Origin: Paramixta manurensis
GTDB lineage: Bacteria; Pseudomonadota; Gammaproteobacteria; Enterobacterales; Enterobacteriaceae
Length of the DNA: 64,000 nt
Assembly (NCBI RefSeq): GCF_013285385.1
Contig: NZ_CP054212.1
Span: 2,542,001 to 2,606,000, forward strand
Direction of reading: 5' to 3'
The translations under genes were made by a program, and so were the position numbers. Shown piece by piece: positions 8,762 through 16,593 of the stretch; position 1 is the first letter of the stretch, and each line of letters opens with the position of its first letter. The notes beneath the pieces were generated by a model. It saw only the letters and a list, made by a program, of their open reading frames with translations, searched no databases and was not told the DNA's origin.

Positions 8762-9565
8762 ATGGAGATTACCACTCTTCAAATTGTGCTGATATTTATC
8801 GTTGCCTGTATTGCAGGTATGGAATCGGTACTCGATGAGTTTCAATTTCACCGCCCGCTGGTCGCTTGTACCCTGATCGGTTTAGTTCTGGGTGACATGA
8901 AGACCGGTATCATTATCGGTGGTACGTTGGAAATGATCGCACTCGGCTGGATGAACATCGGTGCGGCGGTTGCCCCTGATGCCGCCCTGGCGTCGATTAT
9001 CTCCACCATCTTGGTTATTGCCGGTGGGCAAAGCGTGGGCGCGGGTATTGCGCTGGCTATCCCCCTGGCGGCGGCCGGTCAGGTTCTGACCATTATCGTT
9101 CGTACCATTACCGTTGCCTTCCAGCATGCTGCCGATAAAGCCGCGTCGAATGGTAACCTTACCGCCATCTCCTGGATTCACGTTACCGCGTTGATTCTGC
9201 AGGCGATGCGTATTGCTATCCCTGCCGCTATTGTTGCGGTATCGGTTGGCACCAGCGTAGTCCATAACCTGCTGAGCTCTATCCCGGAAGTTGTCACCAA
9301 TGGTCTGAATATCGCCGGCGGCATGATCGTCGTGGTGGGTTACGCGATGGTAATTAACATGATGCGCGCAGGCTATCTGATGCCGTTCTTCTACCTGGGT
9401 TTTGTTACCGCTGCCTTTACCAACTTCAACCTGGTTGCGCTGGGCGTGATTGGGGTGGTGATGGCCGCGCTGTATATCCAGTTGAGTCCAAAATATAACC
9501 GCGTTGCGGGCGGTGCCGCCACGGCCGGTCCGTCTCATAACGATCTGGATAACGAATTAGATTAA
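8762..9565 (+). CDS. manY: PTS mannose transporter subunit EIIC
   Basis: Membrane channel component of the mannose-family PTS, 267 residues with many hydrophobic helices (start MEITTLQIVLIFIVACIAGMES). It forms the sugar path with ManZ. The PTS EIIC-sorbose-like signature GGTLEMIALGWMNIGAA is visible. ATG 8762 is preceded by AGAGGAGAAG. A 77-base gap separates it from manX and contains a small hairpin (GCCTGA/TCAGGC). In E. coli, ManY and ManZ also serve for entry of lambda DNA and some bacteriocins. The long minus-strand reading frame inside this gene is a shadow. Confidence 0.96.
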   Translation: MEITTLQIVLIFIVACIAGMESVLDEFQFHRPLVACTLIGLVLGDMKTGIIIGGTLEMIALGWMNIGAAVAPDAALASIISTILVIAGGQSVGAGIALAIPLAAAGQVLTIIVRTITVAFQHAADKAASNGNLTAISWIHVTALILQAMRIAIPAAIVAVSVGTSVVHNLLSSIPEVVTNGLNIAGGMIVVVGYAMVINMMRAGYLMPFFYLGFVTAAFTNFNLVALGVIGVVMAALYIQLSPKYNRVAGGAATAGPSHNDLDNELD

Positions 9566-9579
9566 TAAGGGGTGGGAAA

Positions 9580-10428
9580 ATGGTTGATACAACTACAACG
9601 GCAGCAAAAAAGCTCACCTCCGGTGATATTCGCGGTGTGTTTCTGCGCTCCAACCTGTTTCAGGGCTCCTGGAACTTCGAACGTATGCAGGCGTTAGGCT
9701 TCTGCTTCTCCATGGTACCGGCAATTCGTCGCCTCTATCCGGAGAATAATGATGAGCGTAAGCAGGCAATTAAACGCCATCTTGAGTTTTTTAACACTCA
9801 CCCTTACCCGGCTGCGCCGATTCTCGGCGTTACGCTGGCAATGGAAGAACAGCGTGCCAATGGCGCTGCCATTGATGACGCGGCAATCAACGGTATTAAA
9901 GTGGGTCTGATGGGTCCGCTGGCAGGCGTGGGCGACCCGATCTTCTGGGGCACCATGCGTCCGGTATTCGCCGCGCTTGGCGCCGGTATCGCGATGACCG
10001 GCAGCTTACTTGGTCCGTTACTGTTCTTTGTGCTGTTTAACGTGGTTCGCCTGTTATTCCGTTACTACGGTGTCGCTTATGGCTACCGTAAAGGTGTCGA
10101 TATCGTTAACGATATGGGCGGCGGCTTCTTGCAGAAACTCACGGAGGGCTCCTCAATTTTGGGGCTATTTGTGATGGGGGCGCTGGTCAACAAGTGGACA
10201 CATGTCAACATACCCTTAGTGGTCTCGCGGATTACCGACCAAACCGGTAAAACGAACGTCACGACGGTGCAAACCATTCTCGATCAGTTGATGCCGGGGC
10301 TGGTCCCACTGTTGTTAACCTTTGGCTGTATGTGGCTGCTGCGTAGAAAGGTCAACGCGCTGTGGATCATCATCGGCTTCTTCATCATCGGTATCGTAGG
10401 ATACTGGATTGGTCTGTTAGGCCTGTAA
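9580..10428 (+). CDS. manZ: PTS mannose transporter subunit EIID
   Basis: Second membrane subunit of the mannose PTS, 282 residues (E. coli 283-286). Diagnostic EIID segments include FLRSNLFQGSWNFERMQ, the GLMGPLAGVGDPIFWGT stretch, and a C-terminal pair of hydrophobic helices. It follows manY by 14 bases with a GGGGTGGG ribosome binding site and is followed at once by a terminator, so it closes the manXYZ operon. Confidence 0.97.
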   Translation: MVDTTTTAAKKLTSGDIRGVFLRSNLFQGSWNFERMQALGFCFSMVPAIRRLYPENNDERKQAIKRHLEFFNTHPYPAAPILGVTLAMEEQRANGAAIDDAAINGIKVGLMGPLAGVGDPIFWGTMRPVFAALGAGIAMTGSLLGPLLFFVLFNVVRLLFRYYGVAYGYRKGVDIVNDMGGGFLQKLTEGSSILGLFVMGALVNKWTHVNIPLVVSRITDQTGKTNVTTVQTILDQLMPGLVPLLLTFGCMWLLRRKVNALWIIIGFFIIGIVGYWIGLLGL

Positions 10429-10436
10429 GCGCTATC

Positions 10437-10462
10437 GCCGGGAGCATTCCTCCCGGCTTTTC
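10437..10462 (+). terminator. terminator of manXYZ
   Basis: Perfect 8-bp stem GCCGGGAG/CTCCCGGC, 5-base loop, then TTTTCTTTT. Strong intrinsic terminator. Confidence 0.9.
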
Positions 10463-10537
10463 TTTTCCTTTCATGCCGCAGGTTTTACGGCACCAGAACC
10501 TCTCTACTGTTAATCAGACCGCTTTACCGGAGTCAGT

Positions 10538-10996
10538 ATGTCCCTCACCGATTACGTCATTATCGCGTTTATTGCCCTCTTCCTGCTGTATGCCATATTT
10601 GATGAATTCATCATGGGGAAGCTACGCGGTGAAACTCATCTGAAAATCTTACTTCAGCGCCGTAATAAGCTGGATAGTCTGATTTTTATCGGCTTGATCG
10701 CCATTCTGATCTATAACAATGCCATCCATCAGGGGCCGCAAATTACCTCTGTTTTATTAATGGCATTAGCGCTAATTGCCGCCTGGACTTTCTGGATCCG
10801 CCGCCCTAAGTTGCTGCTTAAAAAAGCGGGTTTTTTCTATGCCAATGCCTGGATAGCCTGGTCCCGCATCGGCGCCATGAACTTATCCGAAGACGGTGTT
10901 TTGGTTATTCAACTCGAACATCGTCGTTTATTGATTCATGTAAAACAATTAGATGATCTTGAGAGCATCTATAATTTTATGGTTAATAATCAATAG
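10538..10996 (+). CDS. yobD: YobD, DUF986 inner-membrane protein
   Basis: 152-residue membrane protein, the same length as E. coli YobD. Helices lie at about residues 5-22, 47-63 and 69-88; the conserved cytoplasmic tail includes AMNLSEDGVLVIQLEHRRLLIHV. Function is unknown in the family. ATG follows CCGGAGTCAGT. The gene sits between manZ and mntP as in E. coli and is probably transcribed alone, with terminators on both sides. Confidence 0.92.
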   Translation: MSLTDYVIIAFIALFLLYAIFDEFIMGKLRGETHLKILLQRRNKLDSLIFIGLIAILIYNNAIHQGPQITSVLLMALALIAAWTFWIRRPKLLLKKAGFFYANAWIAWSRIGAMNLSEDGVLVIQLEHRRLLIHVKQLDDLESIYNFMVNNQ

Positions 10997-11000
10997 ATTA

Positions 11001-11036
11001 AAATATAGCAAAAGGAATATTCCCTTTGCTATATTT
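11001..11036 (+). terminator. terminator after yobD
   Basis: 12-bp stem AAATATAGCAAA/TTTGCTATATTT around a loop that contains the palindrome GGAATATTCC. AT-rich hairpin directly after the yobD stop codon. Confidence 0.65.
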
Positions 11037-11204
11037 ATCAAAAAACCACACACTTTATCATTACATTTCTTAAAGGCAAACAAACCCGCAACAACATTGT
11101 TATTATTTAGACACCTTTCTTCTTTCAGGCTTTAAATAACAAGCCACGTCAAATTCATTATAAAAAAACGTGATTTCGATTTTAACATTATTTCTGGCTG
11201 TGTT

Positions 11205-11292
11205 AATGTAGCGCCGTCGTAGGGAATAGCTGCTTTTTCGATCAGTCGAAAAGACATCTGCCGCCATACTTCATGGCTCTCCCGGTTGAGGT
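11205..11292 (+). ncRNA. yybP-ykoY manganese riboswitch upstream of mntP
   Basis: The leader carries the family's conserved pieces in order: GTAGGGAATAGCTG (consensus GGGGAGTAGC loop), a TTTTTCGA/TCGAAAA hairpin, GACATCTGCCGCC, the CATAC-TTCATGG segment and the closing GGTTGAGGTC, whose GAGG also serves as the ribosome binding site of mntP. In E. coli this RNA binds Mn2+ and opens the ribosome binding site, switching on the exporter. The rest of the 306-base gap between yobD and mntP (11037-11204) is AT-rich with no gene visible. Confidence 0.85.
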
Positions 11293-11302
11293 CTCAATAT
11301 CC

Positions 11303-11863
11303 ATGAATCTTTCCGCCACGCTGATCCTTGCCTTCGGCATGTCGATGGACGCTTTTACCGCCTCGATCGGTAAAGGCGCGACTCTCCATCGTCCGCGTTT
11401 TCGCGAGGCGCTACGTACTGGTTTGATCTTTGGCATTATTGAAACGCTGACCCCGTTGATTGGCTGGGCGCTGGGTCAATTAGCCAGCCATTATGTGGTG
11501 CGCTGGGATCACTGGATCGCCTTTGTGATGCTGTGTTTCCTTGGCGGACGGATGGTTTGGGAAGGTTTTCGCCAGCGCGAAGTTGAACCGTTTCCGCTGC
11601 AACGTCATGGCTTTTGGCTGCTGGTGATGACCGCTATTGCGACCAGTATTGATGCGTTAGCGGTCGGCGTGAGTCTGGCTTTTTTGCAAGCCAATATCGT
11701 TCAGACCGCATTAATGATTGGCTGCGCGACTTTTATTATGTCCACGCTGGGTATGATGATTGGACGTTTTATTGGTCCTCTGCTGGGAAAACGCGCCGAA
11801 ATTATCGGCGGTGTCGTATTGATTGGGATTGGCTGCTACATTCTGTTTAGCCATTTGGCGTAA
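11303..11863 (+). CDS. mntP: manganese efflux pump MntP
   Basis: Six-helix inner-membrane exporter that removes excess Mn2+. Two related halves carry the acidic motifs FGMSMDAFTASIGKGATL and ATSIDALAVGVSLAF typical of the family. ATG 11303 gives 186 residues and aligns with the E. coli start (MNITATVLLAFGMSMDAF); the in-frame ATG at 11273 falls inside the riboswitch. Regulated by the manganese riboswitch directly upstream. Confidence 0.95.
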   Translation: MNLSATLILAFGMSMDAFTASIGKGATLHRPRFREALRTGLIFGIIETLTPLIGWALGQLASHYVVRWDHWIAFVMLCFLGGRMVWEGFRQREVEPFPLQRHGFWLLVMTAIATSIDALAVGVSLAFLQANIVQTALMIGCATFIMSTLGMMIGRFIGPLLGKRAEIIGGVVLIGIGCYILFSHLA

Positions 11864-11877
11864 AATCTGACTGGCGC

Positions 11878-12693
11878 TTAATCCCGTTGCCACAACGTGA
11901 GGGTAAAATCCGTCTCACAGAAAAATGCCGTCTCCTGCGCTAACCGTTGCCAAACCCCTTCATCCGCTCGCCAGGCAAATGGCGTCATCTGTAACAGCGC
12001 GGTCGCCGCTTCACCATTTAGGTGCAACGAATATCCCAGCGCTTCTTGTGTGACGCGTGTGAAACCCGCCAGTTGCTCGTCAGCCGTGTCATGTAACTTA
12101 ATCTGTTGGTAAATTAACGCCTTAAACTGCATTAAGTGGCGTGGCCCCGGCGTTACCGTCAGTACATAGCCCCCCTTCTTTACCACTCGCGCCAGTTCCG
12201 CAGCTTTACAGGGCGCATAAATGCGCAATACCCCGTCCAGCGATTTATCCGCAAAAGGGAGCCGATGGCTGGATGCGACGCAAAACCGAATCTGCGGGTA
12301 ACGCTTAGCAGCAAAACGGATAGCGACTTTCGCCACATCCAAACCATAGACCTGCAGATGGCCGCAATGTGCTAACGCATCAGCCACCGCATTGGTGTAA
12401 TATCCCTCACCACAGCCAATATCCAGCACCGCGTCCGCGGTATCCGGCAACCGCTGTGCCCATATCTCCGCCACACGTTGTTGCAAAGGGCGATAATAAC
12501 CGGCATCAAGAAAATCGCGCCGCGCCTGGATCATTTCCGCACTGTCGCCCGGTTGACGGGAACGTTTATGCTGTACCGGAAGCAGATTGACGTACCCCTC
12601 TTTCGCGCAATCAAACTGGTGATGTGCGCTGCAGATCCAGCTTTGATGTTCAAGCGTTAATGGCTGCTGACAGAGCGGGCAAAGCCAGGTCAT
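11878..12693 (-). CDS. rlmA: 23S rRNA (guanine-745-N1)-methyltransferase
   Basis: RlmA methylates G745 of 23S rRNA using S-adenosylmethionine. The N-terminal zinc site uses CPLCQQPL and CSAHH; the next segment GYVNLLPVQHKRS is family-specific; the SAM-binding loop is VLDIGCGEGYYT, followed by GLDVAKVAI, SSHRLPFADKS and the PGPRHLMQFK segment. Length 271 versus 269 in E. coli. ATG follows GGAGAGAATAC. Convergent with mntP. Confidence 0.95.
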   Translation of the reverse strand: MTWLCPLCQQPLTLEHQSWICSAHHQFDCAKEGYVNLLPVQHKRSRQPGDSAEMIQARRDFLDAGYYRPLQQRVAEIWAQRLPDTADAVLDIGCGEGYYTNAVADALAHCGHLQVYGLDVAKVAIRFAAKRYPQIRFCVASSHRLPFADKSLDGVLRIYAPCKAAELARVVKKGGYVLTVTPGPRHLMQFKALIYQQIKLHDTADEQLAGFTRVTQEALGYSLHLNGEAATALLQMTPFAWRADEGVWQRLAQETAFFCETDFTLTLWQRD

Positions 12694-12773
12694 GTATTCT
12701 CTCCGGGGCGGATAAATTAAGGCGCGCAGTTTACACGCTTCGGCTTGCTATCGTAACCCGCAGTTGTAAAAAG

Positions 12774-12803
12774 AAAAGCCCTGGCATCTGCGCCAGGGCT
12801 TTT
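12774..12803 (-). terminator. terminator of yobF-cspC
   Basis: 12-bp stem AAAAGCCCTGGC/GCCAGGGCTTTT with a 6-base loop, giving a T-tract in the minus direction just downstream of cspC. Confidence 0.9.
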
Positions 12804-12859
12804 ACTTTATAGATTCAGTCGTTGGTTACTTATTCGTAACGCGCACGCTGCAATCGAAA

Positions 12860-13069
12860 TCAGATCGCCGTAACGTTGACAGCAGCCGGACCTTTCTGGC
12901 CGTCCTGAATTTCGAACTCAACGTTCTGGCCTTCTGCCAGAGTTTTGAAACCATTGCTCTGGATAGCAGAGAAGTGTACGAACACATCTTTGCTGCCGTC
13001 AGCAGGAGTAATGAAACCAAAACCTTTAGACTCGTTGAACCACTTAACCTGACCTTTAATCTTTGCCAT
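12860..13069 (-). CDS. cspC: cold-shock-family RNA chaperone CspC
   Basis: 69-residue OB-fold nucleic-acid-binding protein with RNP1 (KGFGFIT) and RNP2 (VFVHFS). It differs from E. coli CspC at a single visible position (Ser38 for Gly) and is clearly CspC rather than CspE by AKIKGQVKWF and QKGPAAVNVTAI. CspC is made constitutively and affects stability of stress-response mRNAs. It lies downstream of yobF, as in E. coli. Confidence 0.96.
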   Translation of the reverse strand: MAKIKGQVKWFNESKGFGFITPADGSKDVFVHFSAIQSNGFKTLAEGQNVEFEIQDGQKGPAAVNVTAI

Positions 13070-13149
13070 TTCGCAAATTCCTTAGAGTGTTTATTTGCCC
13101 GAAGGCTGACTTACAGAGAAACCAGAGACATTACTGAATGAGGCACTAA

Positions 13150-13224
13150 TTAAGGTTCGGCAAGGAAGCGGTATTCAACGTCAACGTCTTTACTCTGAAC
13201 TTCTTTACTGAAGATGCCATACAT
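13150..13224 (-). CDS. yobF: YobF-like small protein, 24 residues
   Basis: This short reading frame translates to MYGIFSKEVQSKDVDVEYRF followed by LAEP and a stop. It aligns with the start of E. coli YobF ([20 protein letters not shown]), a 47-residue stress-induced small protein encoded just upstream of cspC. Position and strand match, and the protein is about half the E. coli length. A longer overlapping frame (13146-13352) in another phase encodes nothing recognisable and is a shadow. Likely cotranscribed with cspC. Confidence 0.8.
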   Translation of the reverse strand: MYGIFSKEVQSKDVDVEYRFLAEP

Positions 13225-13721
13225 AAACAGAACTGTACCTCGTTTTGCCCAGAAAGCGTTATCACATATCCCATAATTAATGGCAAGCCATTTTTAAACA
13301 GTGATCGACATGCCGCACAATAAATAATTGCAATAACGCACACTTTGCACATATATGCATTGTTTCTGATATCGGTAACGTAGTCGACACAGTGCCTACC
13401 TAACAGACAGTAACGCCTTAACTTGAAGATTACTCTAGCCTAAAGCACCGCTTTCGTCTAATCCGATGAGCTGTTAACTGACTAACATAGCGACATTTTA
13501 TTGCATAAATATGGCATAACATTATCAAATTTCTTCGATAAAAATCACCGCCCATTCGGTTAAATTTTACATTTCATCGTCGCGCTAAACTGTACAACAA
13601 AAATACTCAAGTACAATTTAATAATTAATTTGCACCAAAATCAGGAAACTATCCGGCCTGATGCCCCAATAAAAAGCACGCCTCCATTTTTCACACTAAT
13701 AAGCTTTTGTTCAGCGCGGTT
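13225..13721. other. gene-free AT-rich region upstream of yobF-cspC
   Basis: About 500 bases with no credible reading frame on either strand. It should hold the yobF-cspC promoter and leader. I see no RNA gene, repeat or operator that I can name. Confidence 0.5.
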
Positions 13722-13726
13722 GTAAA

Positions 13727-13753
13727 AACTAATAGCCCGGCTTTACGGGCTAT
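13727..13753 (-). terminator. terminator of the metallo-hydrolase gene
   Basis: 8-bp stem ATAGCCCG/CGGGCTAT with a 6-base loop; in the minus direction it is followed by TAGTTTTTA. Confidence 0.75.
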
Positions 13754-13777
13754 CGATTAACCATTCGGTGTTTAGGA

Positions 13778-14782
13778 TTAATCCTGGCTAATATTATTTA
13801 CCGACATTTTCTCGCCTATACGCCATGCGCGAAAACGGCTGCCATCAAGCCCGGCAACCTCCATTGACTGTGCTAAGGTTTGCGGAGGTTCATCTAATGA
13901 TTCATCAGCCAGTTCAAAAACGCCCCAATGAATCGGTATCGAATGCGGGCAACCAATATCGCGGTGCAATGAAACCGCTTGTTCGGGATCCATATGCTGC
14001 CCGCGCATGAACCACGTTGGTGCATACGCGCCTACCGGCAACGCGGCTAAGTTAAACGGGCCAAGGCGCTGCGAAATCTCAAGTAAATTTTCACTATAGC
14101 CACTGTCACCGGTAAACCAGAAGCGTAGATTCTTAGTCTGCACCACCCAGCCACACCATAGCGAACGGTTGCGATCTTTCAGCGTGCGCATACTCCAGTG
14201 CCGAGCGGGAACGGCGTGAACGGTAAAACCGACATGCTGCGTACTCTCCCACCAGTCAAGCGCTGTGACCCGCCGTGCGCCCTGCTTAACAAACCACGCC
14301 TTTAATCCCAATGGCACAATAAAATGTACCTCAGGAAAGCGCCGTATGATTCGCTGAACGGTGGGCTTATCCAAATGATCGTAGTGGTTATGGGAAATCA
14401 GGACAGTGTCTAAGGAAGGGAGCTGATTAATGTTTAGCGACGCAGGCGTTTTACGCGCCGGGCCGTAAAAACGCAGCGGTGACGCTCGCTTTGACAAGGC
14501 GGGGTCAATCAAACAGTAGCGATTATTGTTACGCAGCAACAAGCAAGCGTGCCCTAACCACCAAACGGCGTCATCCTCGCCGCTCAGATCGGCAGGTTGC
14601 CACCATTGGCGGATAAACGCCTCATATCCCTCAGCGGGTGGAAAAGGTAGCCCCTGCGCTTTGCGTTCCTTACGCCAGCGCTGGAGGTCGCCGGGTTGGC
14701 GTAAATCCGCTTCGGGATTACAAAAACCTTCCGGCGTGTGATGCGCTTTTGATGGATCATACCAGGGATTCTTCCAAACCAT
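13778..14782 (-). CDS. metallo-beta-lactamase-fold hydrolase
   Basis: Cytosolic metallo-hydrolase of 334 residues. It contains the zinc-binding HNHYDHLD motif (about residues 134-141), upstream WLGHACLLL, FTGDSGYS, and the later PIHWGVF histidine segment. The order resembles the RomA/NAPE-PLD-like branch (UlaG-like superfamily), which includes phosphodiesterases and lactonases; the substrate cannot be read from the sequence. ATG 14782 is 7 bases after GGAGG; the GTG at 14788 is less likely. It lies 29 bases downstream of yebO in the same direction and is not at this place in E. coli, so it looks like a lineage-specific insertion into the yebO-yobF interval. Confidence 0.85.
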   Translation of the reverse strand: MVWKNPWYDPSKAHHTPEGFCNPEADLRQPGDLQRWRKERKAQGLPFPPAEGYEAFIRQWWQPADLSGEDDAVWWLGHACLLLRNNNRYCLIDPALSKRASPLRFYGPARKTPASLNINQLPSLDTVLISHNHYDHLDKPTVQRIIRRFPEVHFIVPLGLKAWFVKQGARRVTALDWWESTQHVGFTVHAVPARHWSMRTLKDRNRSLWCGWVVQTKNLRFWFTGDSGYSENLLEISQRLGPFNLAALPVGAYAPTWFMRGQHMDPEQAVSLHRDIGCPHSIPIHWGVFELADESLDEPPQTLAQSMEVAGLDGSRFRAWRIGEKMSVNNISQD

Positions 14783-14811
14783 TATCACCCCTCCAGGGCC
14801 TTATTCTGCGA

Positions 14812-15084
14812 TTAGCGCTCTGGAATTAAGCGCGTAAAGTCTCTGTTGGCATCCTCAGTGGTTTCAGCCGTTTTATCCGTACCGGCGACATGCGCCGTTA
14901 GCTGGCGCAACATGGCATTTTGTTTCTTCTGTTCTTCCAACAATGCTTCCAGTAAGCGAATCTGTTCACTGGCGCGTACGCTGGCGCGGTTGATAAAAAA
15001 CCAGGCGATAAGCCCAACAATTACCAGCGCCACGCTTATTATCATTGGCGCAAGCCCCGCCGCGCCATTTGTCATCTCATTCAT
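14812..15084 (-). CDS. yebO: YebO family membrane protein
   Basis: 90-residue protein matching E. coli YebO (95): one membrane helix (about 14-33, IISVALVIVGLIAWFFINRA) followed by the conserved coiled-coil-like segment EQIRLLEALLEEQKKQNAML and ending in R-L-I-P-E-R. Function unknown. It probably shares a transcript with the metallo-hydrolase gene downstream. Confidence 0.85.
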   Translation of the reverse strand: MNEMTNGAAGLAPMIISVALVIVGLIAWFFINRASVRASEQIRLLEALLEEQKKQNAMLRQLTAHVAGTDKTAETTEDANRDFTRLIPER

Positions 15085-15316
15085 AACTGCCTCAACGTTT
15101 GCCTCTTATCGCATCGGCACCTGGCCAATGTCACGCAGACGATTCTACCCGCTAAACCGTGAATTGGTAGCGAGCGCAGATAAAATCAGCCCCCGCCGCA
15201 GTAGCGATAGCACGCTTTCGGTCTCCTCCGATCGACGGCAAGCCTGACAACGGGCAAGCTGCTATGATTATGACGCGCAGCGAAGCGCGAAAGTGGCTTT
15301 TTCTTAAGGAGATAAT

Positions 15317-15556
15317 ATGAAGGTTGTGGTGCGAATTGTGATTGTGCTGGCGATTATTTGGCTGGCGATGTTATTAACCGGCTATGGTGTACTCACCGGT
15401 AGCAGCAAAAACGTTGCGGGGATGGGGTTACAATGCCAATACCTCACCGCCAGAGGAATGGTCAGCGCGCAATATCTGCATACTGATAGCGGCATTATTG
15501 GTGTTACAGACTGCCCGGTGTTGAAAAAAAGCACTGAAGTTGTCGATAACCATTAA
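15317..15556 (+). CDS. yobH: YobH family small protein
   Basis: 79 residues with an N-terminal membrane helix or uncleaved signal (VRIVIVLAIIWLAMLLTGYGV) and an exported tail containing LGQ-like LQCQYLTARG and GVTDCPVLKKS with two cysteines. It aligns along its length with E. coli YobH. Function unknown. AAGGAGATAAT precedes the ATG. Convergent with kdgR, as in E. coli. Confidence 0.88.
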   Translation: MKVVVRIVIVLAIIWLAMLLTGYGVLTGSSKNVAGMGLQCQYLTARGMVSAQYLHTDSGIIGVTDCPVLKKSTEVVDNH

Positions 15557-15561
15557 AACTT

Positions 15562-15592
15562 ACGCGGGTGAGCCTAAACTCGCCCGCGTTTT
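15562..15592. terminator. terminator between yobH and kdgR
   Basis: 11-bp stem ACGCGGGTGAG/CTCGCCCGCGT (one G-T pair), 6-base loop, T-tract on the plus strand. Best suited to yobH, possibly also used by kdgR. Confidence 0.8.
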
Positions 15593-15605
15593 CCATCCTT
15601 TCTAC

Positions 15606-16397
15606 TCAGAACGGATAATCATGAAAACCCATTTGTGCCGAGAGCTGTTTCGCCGCCCGATGTAACATCGCAACATAATCATTTTTACGCGCTTCGGAAA
15701 AGCGAATAGTCGGAAAGGAAATACTTAAGCCGGCAATCACCACGCCGAAACGGTCAAACACCGGCACCGCAATACAACGCAGCCCCTCTTCCTGTTCCTC
15801 ATTATCCTCACCAAACCCCTGCGTTTTCACCCGCTCCAGCACCGGCAACAACTCTTCCGTACTGCCGACGGTGCGCGAGGTACTACGAGTGAAGGTCACT
15901 TCGTGTAAGATTTCTTTGATTTCGGCCTGGCTGCGCCACGCCAGCAACACTTTACCAATCGCCGTGCTATGCAACGGATTGCGCCGCCCAATGCGTGAAT
16001 ACATACGCAGGTTATACAGCGAGTCGATTTTGTGGATATAGACAATGCTGTCCTCTTCCAGTGCGCCAAGGTGGATCGTTTCTCGCGTCAGGCGTGACAG
16101 TTCGCGCATTTGCACATCCGCACTGCGGATCAGATCGACATTTTGTAATGCTCTGGCGCCCAACTCAAACAGCTTAAGGGTCAGAGCATATTTTTCTGAC
16201 TCCCCTTCTTGTGACACATAGCCAAGCGTTTTCATGGTTTGTAGAAAGCGATAAACCGTGCTTTTTGACATCATCACGCGTTGCGATAGCTCGGTGATGC
16301 CGTTTTCCCGTTCTTCGCCCAACGCCTGTAAAATGCCAAACACTTTTAGCACCGAAGACACCGAATCCGGCTGTTTATCGATCTCTGCATTCGCCAT
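15606..16397 (-). CDS. kdgR: IclR-family repressor of pectin/2-keto-3-deoxygluconate genes
   Basis: 263 residues, equal to E. coli KdgR. The N-terminal winged helix-turn-helix (about 25-85; ITELSQRVMMSKSTVYRFLQ) is followed by the IclR effector domain with GALEEDSIVYIHKID, IGRRNPLHSTAIGKVLLA and a C-terminal GLSISFPTIRF. KdgR represses genes for uptake and breakdown of pectin oligomers and releases DNA on binding 2-keto-3-deoxygluconate. A KdgR-like operator lies in the divergent kdgR-yebQ interval. Confidence 0.95.
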   Translation of the reverse strand: MANAEIDKQPDSVSSVLKVFGILQALGEERENGITELSQRVMMSKSTVYRFLQTMKTLGYVSQEGESEKYALTLKLFELGARALQNVDLIRSADVQMRELSRLTRETIHLGALEEDSIVYIHKIDSLYNLRMYSRIGRRNPLHSTAIGKVLLAWRSQAEIKEILHEVTFTRSTSRTVGSTEELLPVLERVKTQGFGEDNEEQEEGLRCIAVPVFDRFGVVIAGLSISFPTIRFSEARKNDYVAMLHRAAKQLSAQMGFHDYPF

Positions 16398-16430
16398 GGT
16401 CTCAACCTTTTTGAAATCGTTTTATAAAAA

Positions 16431-16448
16431 ATGGAACACTATTTCTAG
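16431..16448. promoter_or_regulatory. KdgR operator-like site
   Basis: TGGAACACTATTTCT (16432-16446) fits 13 of 15 positions of the KdgR palindrome TRAAAYRNYRTTTYA. It sits between divergent kdgR and yebQ, so it may control either gene. Assigned by eye. Confidence 0.5.
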
Positions 16449-16593
16449 TATACGATTGCCGACCAGAACTCCGCAATGATTAGCGATGAAAAGCCACGAC
16501 ACACACTGTGATAATTTTTTATCCATCAGAAAGATGCAATACGTGACGAAAATCATTAGCATGATGATATTCCCCCACTTTACCTTTCTGTTT

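Noticed and set aside
8882..9538. Long minus-strand frame (218 codons) inside manY
   Set aside because: Low-complexity Asn/Gly/His-rich translation opposite a clearly conserved gene; shadow of biased codon use.
13146..13352. 68-codon minus-strand frame upstream of cspC
   Set aside because: Different phase from the conserved YobF-like peptide and no recognisable protein.
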